In this document: positions 25,427 to 32,730 of the stretch, in pieces
Layout of the letters: each line of letters begins with the position of its first letter
Position numbering within the stretch: position 1 is the stretch's first letter
Source of the DNA: Candidatus Peregrinibacteria bacterium
Lineage (GTDB): Bacteria > Patescibacteriota > Gracilibacteria > UM-FILTER-43-11
DNA length: 64,000 nucleotides
Assembly (NCBI GenBank): GCA_016932505.1
Contig: JAFGCT010000007.1
Coordinates: forward strand, 48,625-112,624
Direction of reading: 5' to 3'
Program-made: the position numbers and the translations under genes
Notes under the pieces: generated by a model
Database searches by the model: none
What the model was told of the DNA's origin: nothing
What the model saw: only the letters and a program-made list of their open reading frames with translations

Positions 25427-25452
25427 GAAACATCTCAGTGAGGTGTTTTTTT
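25427..25452 (+). terminator. tRNA-Asp terminator (copy 1)
   Basis: Stem ACATCTC / GAGGTGT (one G-T pair), loop AGT, then seven T. Repeated exactly 100 nt downstream. Confidence 0.85.
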
Positions 25453-25460
25453 GTTAATAA

Positions 25461-25552
25461 CCTGCCTGTCATCCCGATGAAGTCGGGACGGGTTCAAGTC
25501 CCGTCCGTTCCGCCATTAAAATCCAAGAAACATCTCAGTGAGGTGTTTTTTT
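25461..25552 (+). repeat. Second palindrome plus 3' tRNA-Asp half and terminator copy
   Basis: 25461-25496 repeats 25031-25066 exactly (36 nt). 25490-25552 repeats 25390-25452 exactly (63 nt: T-arm, 3' acceptor, CCA and terminator). Together with the 5' fragment at 25004, this brackets the GIY-YIG gene and intact tRNA between direct repeats. Confidence 0.9.
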
Positions 25553-25648
25553 AGTATTTCAATCCAATCAACATAAGAAATAAATTTGTCGAGATGAAAC
25601 GTATTTATGCCATGATATAATAATCTTTAAGAATTTAATAAATAATAT

Positions 25649-26167
25649 ATGTCCTCAGATTCCAATGTATCAACAATTAACCAACCACCAATTTCCATTT
25701 CAATAGCTGAAGAAAAGGATTTGGAAAATCTGATTATATATCTATCTCAAAAAGAAGTTGATAATGCTTTTGTAAAACCATTATCAGAACGCCCTATTTC
25801 CATAAGAGACAGAGTTTTTAGGGATTTTAAAGAAGGATTTTGGTTAATTGGCAAAGATGAAGAGGAAAATGTTATAGCCTCTCTTGCAATAATATATCAC
25901 GATTATACTGCCGAATGCTCAACTTTCTCTATAAGCCCATTATTAAGGGGAAGGCATATAGGCACAAAGATACTCATTGAAGCCGAGATGATACTACAAA
26001 GTATGTTTCCTGAAATACATATGATTGTAATTGATTCATGGGAAGGAAACACACCTGTAAAAAAACTAGTTGAGAAATTAGACTATAAAGAAATTAATCG
26101 GTATGTTGATACTCGCAAAAGACCACAAGGAGTAAAAACAATTACATACGGAAAAGATATTAAATAA
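25649..26167 (+). CDS. GNAT-family acetyltransferase
   Basis: 172 residues. N-acetyltransferase fold: beta-strand 'ENVIASLAIIYHDY', then the acetyl-CoA binding motif A 'SISPLLRGRHIGTKILIEAE' (R-G-x-x-I-G), then 'VIDSWEGNTPVKKLVEKLDYKE', typical of RimI-like GNATs. The substrate cannot be predicted. Extended -10 TGATATAAT at 25613-25621. Confidence 0.85.
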   Translation: MSSDSNVSTINQPPISISIAEEKDLENLIIYLSQKEVDNAFVKPLSERPISIRDRVFRDFKEGFWLIGKDEEENVIASLAIIYHDYTAECSTFSISPLLRGRHIGTKILIEAEMILQSMFPEIHMIVIDSWEGNTPVKKLVEKLDYKEINRYVDTRKRPQGVKTITYGKDIK

Positions 26168-26251
26168 AAAATTGAGTTTAAAGATTTCATACCTCTTGAA
26201 CTCAGGTGGTCAATTTAACAAATATGTTATAATCAAAAAAACAAATAAACA

Positions 26252-27247
26252 ATGAACATCTTAATATTTCTAATAGGCTTTCTTCTTATCAGCTATATGA
26301 TTACTGAAGTTGGTAAATTATTAAAGATTCCTCAAGTTGTAACATTGATAATTAGTGGAATTTTTTTAGGAATGCCATATATTAGAAGTCTAATGACTCA
26401 ATCTGATATAAATGTAGTTATGAATATTGGGGACTTCGGATTACTATGCTTAATGTTTCTGGCAGGAATTGAAACCAAATCAAGCTTATTAAAAAAAGAA
26501 TTCAGAGAAGCAACTTGGGTATCACTATTCGCTGCATTTATACCATTCATATTAGGTTTCGTAATTTTTTATTTATTGGGATATACGATTTATATCTCAC
26601 TAATTGTTGGAATTTGCTTAAGCATAACGGCGGAGGCAACTCAAGCAAGAGTACTTATGGATGTAAACAAATTAAAAAGTAAAATCGGAACCTTAATAAT
26701 GGAAGCCGGAATAATAGACGATATTTTAGGATTAGGAATTTTTATTCTTATAACCTTTATATCAAAAAATATTTACCTTAAAGAAGACTTATTATTAGGC
26801 GCAACAATTTTTGCTTTTTTTGTTGGAGTGATGATGCAAAAAAACGGAAATCATAATGAGATAATTCGTAAAGTAGAAAAAATCATGTATGTGGCTATCG
26901 TTCCATTCTTTTTTGTTTCAATGGGTCTTCATTTTGACATAAGTTCACTTCATCCGAACAAAAACATCTTATTAATCATTCTAATAATTGCATTTACAGG
27001 AAAAATACTTGGACCATTATTAATAAAACCATTCAATAAACTATCATGGAAACAGCTATACTTAATTGGCTGGGCTATGAATAGCCGTGGCGCAATTGAA
27101 TTAGCACTTGCACTTATTGCCTTTAGAACAAAATTAATTCCATTGGAAATCTATTCCAGCTTAGTTGTCATGGCACTAATTACGACTCTAACATTTCCAT
27201 TTGTTATAACAAGAATGATTAAGAAAAATCCAAAAATAATGAATTAG
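26252..27247 (+). CDS. Cation:proton antiporter (CPA2/KefB-like)
   Basis: 331 residues, about ten to eleven membrane helices. Na+/H+ exchanger fold: 'LMFLAGIETKSSLLKKEF' (helix 3-4 region), 'SITAEATQARVLMDVNKLKSKIGTLIMEAGIIDDILGLGIF' (unwound helices, with the ion-binding Asp pair in 'IIDDILGL'), and 'GWAMNSRGAIELALALIAF' near the end. No TrkA-N or USP domain. Shorter than many CPA2 members (about 380). Extended -10 'TGTTATAAT' leaves a leader of about 12 nt without Shine-Dalgarno. Confidence 0.88.
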   Translation: MNILIFLIGFLLISYMITEVGKLLKIPQVVTLIISGIFLGMPYIRSLMTQSDINVVMNIGDFGLLCLMFLAGIETKSSLLKKEFREATWVSLFAAFIPFILGFVIFYLLGYTIYISLIVGICLSITAEATQARVLMDVNKLKSKIGTLIMEAGIIDDILGLGIFILITFISKNIYLKEDLLLGATIFAFFVGVMMQKNGNHNEIIRKVEKIMYVAIVPFFFVSMGLHFDISSLHPNKNILLIILIIAFTGKILGPLLIKPFNKLSWKQLYLIGWAMNSRGAIELALALIAFRTKLIPLEIYSSLVVMALITTLTFPFVITRMIKKNPKIMN

Positions 27248-27384
27248 TTTTATTGCAAAAGAAAAATATAATAATAAAAAATATTATAAATGTTTATTGG
27301 CTTAAATAAGCATTAATTTAAACTTGCTTTTTTTTATAAAAAGATGATAATTAAGTTAATTTATTATTTAATTTTTAAAAGCTT

Positions 27385-27513
27385 ATGCCAGCAAAAAAAA
27401 CAGCAAAAAAAGTTGCTAAAAAACCTGCTAAAAAAGTAGTTAAAAAAGTAGCTAAAAAAGTGGTTAAAAAAGTAGCTAAAAAACCTGCTAAAAAAGCAGC
27501 AAAGAAAAAGTAA
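27385..27513 (+). CDS. Lysine-rich histone H1-like protein
   Basis: 42 residues, not in the ORF track. Almost entirely tandem K-K-[AVP]-[AV] units (e.g. 'KKVAKKPAKKVVKKVAKK'), about half lysine. Resembles the C-terminal tail of histone H1 and the chlamydial Hc1/Hc2 and AlgP-type repeats, which bind and compact DNA without sequence specificity. Followed 24 nt later by the eight-Cys ORF, with which it may be co-transcribed. The homopolymeric repeats could change length easily. Confidence 0.8.
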   Translation: MPAKKTAKKVAKKPAKKVVKKVAKKVVKKVAKKPAKKAAKKK

Positions 27514-27537
27514 ATTTTATTTCATAATTCACTATTT

Positions 27538-27663
27538 ATGTTCGATAGCGAATGTGAATGTGGGAATAATTGCCCACTATGTGAAAATTGTGAATTACAT
27601 GAATGCGAATGTATCTGCTCGAAAAAATTTGATGAAGATGAAGATATGGATACAGAATGGTAA
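27538..27663 (+). CDS. Tiny eight-cysteine protein B
   Basis: 41 residues, not in the ORF track. Cysteine pattern C-x-C-G-N-x-C-x2-C-x-N-C-x4-C-E-C-x-C, identical in spacing to the 38-aa protein encoded at 20672-20788, followed by an acidic tail (FDEDEDMDTEW). TAA stop, then a strong terminator. Conserved Cys spacing with diverged linkers indicates selection on a metal or Fe-S site. Function unknown; zinc or copper buffering, or redox, are possible. Confidence 0.78.
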   Translation: MFDSECECGNNCPLCENCELHECECICSKKFDEDEDMDTEW

Positions 27664-27666
27664 TCT

Positions 27667-27697
27667 AAAAACCCTCGATATAACATCGGGGGTTTTT
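27667..27697 (+). terminator. Terminator after eight-Cys gene B
   Basis: Stem 'AAAACCC-T-CGAT' / 'ATCG-G-GGGTTTT', loop ATAAC, ending in TTTTT. Closes the histone-like/eight-Cys unit. Confidence 0.85.
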
Positions 27698-27729
27698 AAA
27701 AAATTAGAATAATCCAATTTAATTTATAC

Positions 27730-27758
27730 TTGACATATTCTATATAATACCATATAAT
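27730..27758 (+). promoter_or_regulatory. Perfect sigma-70-type consensus promoter
   Basis: TTGACA (27730-27735), 17-nt spacer, TATAAT (27753-27758). Drives a short transcript with the hairpin CCACC-GATTA / TAATT-GGTGG (27791-27816) just before the 39-aa ORF. Confidence 0.85.
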
Positions 27759-27821
27759 ATAAAACCATTATAAACACCTAAAAAAGTTCCCCACCCGATT
27801 ATTTTCTAATTGGTGGATTTT

Positions 27822-27941
27822 ATGAATAATCAGAAGAAAGCCTTACAAGCGGCACTATTAAATCTAATGGCAATAAATCAGCTCATGTCACGTCTAATTA
27901 AAACAATAGATAAAATCCTACACGAGGAAGAATCAAAGTAA
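27822..27941 (+). CDS. 39-aa helical small ORF
   Basis: Not in the ORF track. Encodes a single amphipathic-looking helix rich in Leu, Met and Asn with Lys at the ends. The ATG follows a stem-loop 6 nt upstream and a perfect consensus promoter. No family recognised. It may equally be a small RNA, with the ORF incidental; the promoter makes transcription likely, and translation is uncertain. Confidence 0.5.
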   Translation: MNNQKKALQAALLNLMAINQLMSRLIKTIDKILHEEESK

Positions 27942-27993
27942 TAATAAAGTATAGATTATTGAATTTTTAGCTTATTCATGCTATAATAATTAG

Positions 27994-28254
27994 ATGAAAA
28001 TATCTGAAAATTCAATTAGGAGAATAAAAAAAGAAATTAATCCTATTAGCAATGAATCTATTCATTCAATTAGAAATAGTGTAAAAAGGGTTCTTAAGCC
28101 AATGGGAAAAGTAGCGGGTACTGCATTATTATTAAGTAGCTTACTTGGTACAGTTGCAAGTAGCAAAGCAGATGATTCACCAATAAAAGGATCTCAGAGA
28201 GAAGTTATTACAAATCCAACTGAAAATCTAAAAAGAGAAAAAAGAAATAATTAG
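27994..28254 (+). CDS. Small protein with internal export-like segment
   Basis: 86 residues. A basic N-terminal region of about 42 residues precedes a hydrophobic stretch 'AGTALLLSSLLGTVAS' and an Ala-x-Ala-like 'SSKADD', resembling an unusually long signal peptide; the remainder is short and charged. TATAAT at 27982-27987 ends 6 nt before the ATG, so the mRNA is probably leaderless. Overlaps the convergent pyrF by 4 nt. Family unknown. Confidence 0.6.
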   Translation: MKISENSIRRIKKEINPISNESIHSIRNSVKRVLKPMGKVAGTALLLSSLLGTVASSKADDSPIKGSQREVITNPTENLKREKRNN

Positions 28255-29171
28255 AATAATCCGGATAAATCCTTTTTCATAGACATTGCAGCATTCCTAG
28301 CAGCTTCAGCATAAGCTTCACCCGGCTGATTATCTTTTTCATAAGCAAAAATAATCCCGCGTGATGAATTAACGATTGCACCAGTGCCATTTTCATGAAA
28401 ACACGGCCTCACATCTTCCGCACCTCCCCCCTGAGCACCATAGCCAGGAACCAAGAATATTTGATTTGGCATTACATTACGAAGCACTCGTGCCTCTTCA
28501 GGGTAAGTGGCGCCTACAACAGCACCAACTGAAGAAAAACCATTATCTCCAATTAAATCGCGTCCCCAACCTTCCACAAGGTTAGCAACATGTTCATCCA
28601 TTAAATAATCACCAAGTGGCTGACTCTGAATTTCATCAGAAGAAGGATTTGATGTGCGAACTAAAACAAAAATCCCCTTCCCCTGTTCCGCACATACTTT
28701 AGTAAATGGCAAAATACCATCTGAGCCTAAATAAGGAGTTACGGTAAGAGCATCAGTATTAATAGATGGTATCGATTCACCAAATAAATCGACTAAACCA
28801 AGATGGCCTTCGGCATACGCTTTTGCAGTTGACCCAATATCATTCCTTTTTGCATCACCTATAACAAGCATCCCTTTTTCCTGAGCGTATTTAGTTGTCT
28901 CTTCATAAGCCCATAATCCATAATGACCATAACATTCATAAAATGCGATTTGTGGTTTTACAGCAGGAACGATGTCAGATATTGCATCTATTATACCTTT
29001 ATTAAATTCAAGAATAGCATTAGCTGCAGCTTCAAAAGTTTCACCAAATTCATCAATAGCATCTTCAGTAATAAACTCAGGTATTTGACTAAGGCGCGGA
29101 TCAAGCCCCACAACAGTTGGATTAGCTAAATCACTAATACGATTTGTAAGTCTGTCAGCAAAATTAATCAT
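28251..29171 (-). CDS. pyrF: Orotidine 5'-phosphate decarboxylase
   Basis: 306 residues from MINFADRL; the track adds 16 upstream codons. Last step of de novo UMP synthesis. TIM-barrel motifs: 'VVGLDPR' (substrate Asp), 'GDAKRNDIGSTAKAYAEG' (catalytic Lys-Asp network of the longer, mycobacterial-type 2 subfamily), 'TVTPYLGSDGI', 'VPGYGAQGGG' and C-terminal 'VNSSRGIIFAY'. Normal length for type 2. No other pyrimidine genes adjoin it. Confidence 0.95.
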   Translation of the reverse strand: MINFADRLTNRISDLANPTVVGLDPRLSQIPEFITEDAIDEFGETFEAAANAILEFNKGIIDAISDIVPAVKPQIAFYECYGHYGLWAYEETTKYAQEKGMLVIGDAKRNDIGSTAKAYAEGHLGLVDLFGESIPSINTDALTVTPYLGSDGILPFTKVCAEQGKGIFVLVRTSNPSSDEIQSQPLGDYLMDEHVANLVEGWGRDLIGDNGFSSVGAVVGATYPEEARVLRNVMPNQIFLVPGYGAQGGGAEDVRPCFHENGTGAIVNSSRGIIFAYEKDNQPGEAYAEAARNAAMSMKKDLSGLF

Positions 29172-29242
29172 AATAATAACAAAATAACAAAATAACGGTA
29201 TAAAGATACTACAATCCACAAAACTTGAAAACTGAAAACTTG

Positions 29243-30046
29243 TTAGCTATTTGCAAAAAAGTTTTCACTTTCTTTAATTTTAAGTCGCAAATCGCCAGCT
29301 CTATTTTTTGCCAATTCATTATATGGCTCAATTGTAAGGATTCGCTCGTAAGTAAAAAGTGCATTATCCAAATCTTCATCATAACTACAGGAATCTGCAA
29401 GTAAAAAAAGGTAATCCACAGATCTTGGTTTTAATTCCGCAGCACGACGAAAGCATTCTGCAGCCAATGAATAACGCATCATAAGATGATAAAGTCTACC
29501 AAGAGCTATAAATTTCTGATCATCCTTTTCATCAAGCTCTACTGCGTGGACATAAGCCTGAATTGCTTCTTTGTATCTTCGTTTTTTTGTAAAAATCTTC
29601 CCTAAATTCTCATAAATCTCCGGATTCTCAGCATCTGTTTCTAGTAATCGTTTATATAAAGTTTCAGCTTTTCTAAAATCACCGCTTTCCATATATACCT
29701 TGGCAAGTTTAATAGAAGGTATCATTTCGTCTTTTGCAACCGCACTTGCTTGGATTAAGTATCTTTTAGCATCTTTCCATTGTTTTTTTGCAATTGCCAA
29801 ATCAGCTTTTCTCATCTCCTCCTTAAACTTAACAAAATCAAATTTTTGCTCTCCCTGCCCCTTTGCGAGCTCATCTCTAAATCTAACTCGATTTTCAGTT
29901 TGTTCAATTTTCCTGTTTTCTTCCACCTTTGTTGAAACTTCCTTTTTAAACTCTTCCTTTTCCTTACGTTTAAAAATCACATTGCGACGGCTAACAATAA
30001 CAATGATAGCGACTAAAGCCAGAATAAATATATAAAGCTCAAGCAT
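29243..30046 (-). CDS. Membrane-anchored TPR protein
   Basis: 267 residues. One N-terminal membrane helix (about 2-17, 'LYIFILALVAIIVIV'), a charged coiled linker, then about five tetratricopeptide repeats (about 90-255), e.g. 'GDFRKAETLYKRLLETDAENPEIYENLGKIF' and 'RYKEAIQAYVHAVELDEKD'. The TPR array probably faces the cytoplasm or exterior as a protein-docking scaffold. Plus-strand ORF 29700-30035 is a shadow. Confidence 0.85.
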   Translation of the reverse strand: MLELYIFILALVAIIVIVSRRNVIFKRKEKEEFKKEVSTKVEENRKIEQTENRVRFRDELAKGQGEQKFDFVKFKEEMRKADLAIAKKQWKDAKRYLIQASAVAKDEMIPSIKLAKVYMESGDFRKAETLYKRLLETDAENPEIYENLGKIFTKKRRYKEAIQAYVHAVELDEKDDQKFIALGRLYHLMMRYSLAAECFRRAAELKPRSVDYLFLLADSCSYDEDLDNALFTYERILTIEPYNELAKNRAGDLRLKIKESENFFANS

Positions 30047-30136
30047 AAACTACAATCTACATGAAACATGAAGTAATTGACCAAATAGTCAAAAATTTAA
30101 TGCTAAATGTTAATAGTTAATAGTAAATGTTTGTTT

Positions 30137-31069
30137 TTATTTTTCTGTTTGAAGAAAGAAGTTTTCTAGTGCTAATTTTTTATTAGTATTTCTATCAATA
30201 AGATAGCGTGTTTTTTCCAAAGATTCAAATAATTCGACTATTTCTTTTAAAGAATAACGTGACTTAAGTGAATTATCCTTTTCTGAAAGGTACACGTAAA
30301 GCTGTTTTCTTAAATATCGTGAAAAAGCATCAAAAAATACTTCCATTTGTTTAGAATCTTTGTCTAATTCGTCAACAAGCATAAACTTCCTAGCTATATC
30401 ATTCTTTTTAAGAAAAAAATCTATTTGGTTATACACATTGCGCTGTTCAGTAAGCAAAACAGGTTTATTCATTAAATTTATTGCAAACCCAGGACGCCCC
30501 TGTGCGATTTGAATTATCTCCTCAATATCTGAATTAGAGCCATATTTTTCCTCTAGATACTGTTTAATTACACTATCTTCAATATTATGAAAAAAATACC
30601 TTCTTGTTCGGGATTTTGTGGTTGGCAAGACTTGATTAACCTGAGTTGAAGTCAAAATAAACACAGTATCACCAGGGGGCTCTTCCAAAATTTTTAAAAA
30701 AGAATTTTGAGCCTCTATGGGCATCCTTTCGATATTTTCAATAAGTATAATACGGCGCTTCCCCTGAGAAGTGAGATTAGTTTTATGTATAAGCTCTCTG
30801 ACTTGATCTATTTTAATTGTTTCACCTTTATCAGCCATAACGATTGTATCAGGATGTGCACCACTTTGAATCAATTTACAATCATCACAATTATGACAAA
30901 AATCATTTGGGCACTGTAAAATATTGGCAAACATCCTTGCAATACGAAATTTACCAACATCTTTAGGTCCGGAAAAAAGATACGCATGCACAATATTCTT
31001 ATCCTGAATTTCTTTTTCAAGCTGAACTAATTGCTTCTGATGGCCTATGGTATCCCACTTATACTTCAT
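30137..31069 (-). CDS. holB: DNA polymerase III delta' / clamp-loader subunit
   Basis: 310 residues from MKYKWDTIG. AAA+ clamp-loader ATPase-like subunit: 'HAYLFSGPKDVGKFRIARMFA' is the Walker A region (G-P-x-x-x-G-K with Phe in place of Ser/Thr, as in many delta' subunits that do not hydrolyse ATP). A four-Cys zinc module 'CPNDFCHNCDDC' is at about 53-64, then 'RRIILIENIERM', 'NSFLKILEEPP' and sensor 'TTKSRTR'. Near-normal length. Track start is 4 codons upstream. Confidence 0.92.
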   Translation of the reverse strand: MKYKWDTIGHQKQLVQLEKEIQDKNIVHAYLFSGPKDVGKFRIARMFANILQCPNDFCHNCDDCKLIQSGAHPDTIVMADKGETIKIDQVRELIHKTNLTSQGKRRIILIENIERMPIEAQNSFLKILEEPPGDTVFILTSTQVNQVLPTTKSRTRRYFFHNIEDSVIKQYLEEKYGSNSDIEEIIQIAQGRPGFAINLMNKPVLLTEQRNVYNQIDFFLKKNDIARKFMLVDELDKDSKQMEVFFDAFSRYLRKQLYVYLSEKDNSLKSRYSLKEIVELFESLEKTRYLIDRNTNKKLALENFFLQTEK

Positions 31070-31119
31070 ATTAATTACCATTTATATTGGTAGGTAAACA
31101 TTATACACGAAAACCCGAT

Positions 31120-31169
31120 ACTTGAAATTTGAAATTTGATAATTGAAATAAGATTTTCAAGTTTCAAGT
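31120..31169. repeat. Inverted short-word repeat upstream of tRNA-Leu
   Basis: ACTTGAAA (31120-31127) and TTTCAAGT (31162-31169) enclose repeated 'gaaattt' words. It lies between holB and tRNA-Leu. Confidence 0.6.
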
Positions 31170-31238
31170 ATTAAATGTTAAATTTCAAAATAAACTTGTA
31201 TTAAATGTGATTTTTCACTAAAATAACTGGGCTTATGA

Positions 31239-31323
31239 GCCGCGGTGGTGAAATTGGTATACACGAAAGACTTAAAATCTTTTTCCTTCGGGAGTGTGGG
31301 TTCAAGTCCCACCCGCGGCACCA
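31239..31323 (+). tRNA. tRNA-Leu (TAA)
   Basis: 85 nt with encoded CCA. Acceptor GCCGCGG / CCGCGGC, anticodon arm AAAGA-CTTAAAA-TCTTT (anticodon TAA), long variable arm 'ttccttcggga', T-arm GTGGG-TTCAAGT-CCCAC, discriminator A. Class II tRNA features intact. Confidence 0.96.
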
Positions 31324-31484
31324 AAGTAGTGGCGAGAAACGTGGTTTGAGCGAAGCTAGCCCGAAGAAATGAGGGCCTTGCGAAGCGAAAATGAATTCAG
31401 AAAAAATTTACGTAGAAAATTTCAATGAATTCAAATGTTTCCCCATTGCACAACATCTTCACAAAACTCATAAAGATCAATATT

Positions 31485-31964
31485 ATGGAAAAATTAATGA
31501 AAAAACCGGTTAAAAGCTTTATGACAAAAAAAGTAATAGCCGTTAAAGAAAGTGAATCCATAAAGAAATTGTTCAAATTAATGGATAAGCATGATATACT
31601 TGGCGTCCCTGTAATAAATGACAAGAAAGAAATAATTGGAATTGTTACTGAAAGTGACCTAATTAACCACTTTACCACTCTTAAGTCCCCCAGGGGTATA
31701 AACTTACTTGGTAGCATAGTGTATCTAGATGATATTAATAAATTTAATGAGAATCTAAAGGATCACTGTGCAGAAACAGTAAAAGATATTATGACAAAAG
31801 GAGTAAAGACGGCAAATACCGATACAACTTTATTGGAAGCAATCAATCTGATGTCAAAAAACAAAATTACTCGACTACCCGTTGTGAATAAAAGCAAAAA
31901 ATTAATAGGTATAATTACCCGCTCGGATATAGTTCATCAAATTGCCAAATTAAAAAGACCTTAA
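31485..31964 (+). CDS. Twin CBS-domain protein
   Basis: 159 residues from MEKLMKKPV; the track start is 20 codons upstream. Two CBS motifs (about 8-65 and 100-157), e.g. 'LGVPVINDKKEIIGIVTESDLI' and 'TRLPVVNKSKKLIGIITRSDIV', forming one Bateman module that usually binds adenine nucleotides. No catalytic domain, so it is probably a stand-alone energy sensor. Partner unknown. Confidence 0.88.
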   Translation: MEKLMKKPVKSFMTKKVIAVKESESIKKLFKLMDKHDILGVPVINDKKEIIGIVTESDLINHFTTLKSPRGINLLGSIVYLDDINKFNENLKDHCAETVKDIMTKGVKTANTDTTLLEAINLMSKNKITRLPVVNKSKKLIGIITRSDIVHQIAKLKRP

Positions 31965-31991
31965 CACTATAAAACTTAATTATTATATAAA

Positions 31992-32651
31992 ATGGAAAAG
32001 TTCAATCTAGAAGTTACTCAAGGAGTTTATAAAACTGCTAAAGACGCCAGAAATGCTGACCGCATTCCAATGGTTTATTATGGAAAAGGTGTAGAACCAA
32101 TAAATTTCTCTGCCGACTACCAAGATTTCAGACGCTTATATAAAAAAGCAGGTAAAAGCACAGTAATCTCATTAAAAAATGAAGAGGGAAAAGAATTCAA
32201 TGTATTAGTCCACGAAATGCAATATGACCCTGTATCAGACAACATCATACACGTTGATTTGATGGCAGTTGATATGAATAAACCTATTACAACAGAAATT
32301 CCTTTGGAATTTGTTGGTACATCACCTGCAGTAAGAGATGAAAATGGTATTTTTGTAACCAGTAAATATTCAGTAGCTGTTGAATGTCTTCCAAAAGATT
32401 TAGTACATAGCATTGAAGTTGATATAAGCCCTCTTATTGATTTCCATACTGCTATTACAGTAGGAGATATTAAAGCGCCAAATGGAATTACAATTATTGA
32501 TGCAGAAGATATTAATGTAGCTACAGTATCCGCTCCTCGCTTAGAAGAAGAACCTGTTGAAGCTGCTGAAGAAGCAGAAAAGCCAGCTGAAGAAGGTGGT
32601 GAAGAAGGAGAAAAGAAAGAAGAAGGTAGTGAAGAAGAAGGTGAAAAATAA
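31992..32651 (+). CDS. rplY: 50S ribosomal protein L25 (Ctc/TL5 form)
   Basis: 219 residues. N-terminal L25 5S rRNA-binding domain (about 1-90, 'RIPMVYYGKGVEPINFSADYQDFRRLYKKAG', 'HEMQYDPVSDNIIHVDLMAV') and C-terminal TL5/Ctc beta domain (about 95-185), then a Glu-rich disordered tail of about 35 residues. Binds 5S rRNA in the large subunit. The acidic tail is typical of this long form. Start 'ttatataaaATG' without Shine-Dalgarno. Confidence 0.94.
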   Translation: MEKFNLEVTQGVYKTAKDARNADRIPMVYYGKGVEPINFSADYQDFRRLYKKAGKSTVISLKNEEGKEFNVLVHEMQYDPVSDNIIHVDLMAVDMNKPITTEIPLEFVGTSPAVRDENGIFVTSKYSVAVECLPKDLVHSIEVDISPLIDFHTAITVGDIKAPNGITIIDAEDINVATVSAPRLEEEPVEAAEEAEKPAEEGGEEGEKKEEGSEEEGEK

Positions 32652-32659
32652 TAATACAT

Positions 32660-32715
32660 TTACCAATGACTGATTCCAATTTCCGATTAATTATTGGATA
32701 TTAAGTCATTGGTAA
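32660..32715. repeat. Intergenic nested inverted repeat
   Basis: TTACCAATGACT (32660-32671) pairs perfectly with AGTCATTGGTAA (32704-32715). Inside, TCCAAT pairs with ATTGGA. No T-run follows, so it is not a typical terminator; it could be a REP-like element or an RNA processing site. Confidence 0.75.
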
Positions 32716-32730
32716 TTCTATGAATTAAAT

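Noticed and set aside
29700-30035. 111-aa plus-strand ORF
   Set aside because: Shadow of the TPR protein gene on the minus strand.
31391-31513. 40-codon ORF between tRNA-Leu and the CBS gene
   Set aside because: It overlaps the CBS start in another frame, has no recognisable features and no promoter. The preceding 'gcgaagcgaa' stretch looks like repeat debris.
32117-32659. 180-aa minus-strand ORF over rplY
   Set aside because: Ser/Pro-rich complement of the Glu-rich L25 tail; no independent support.
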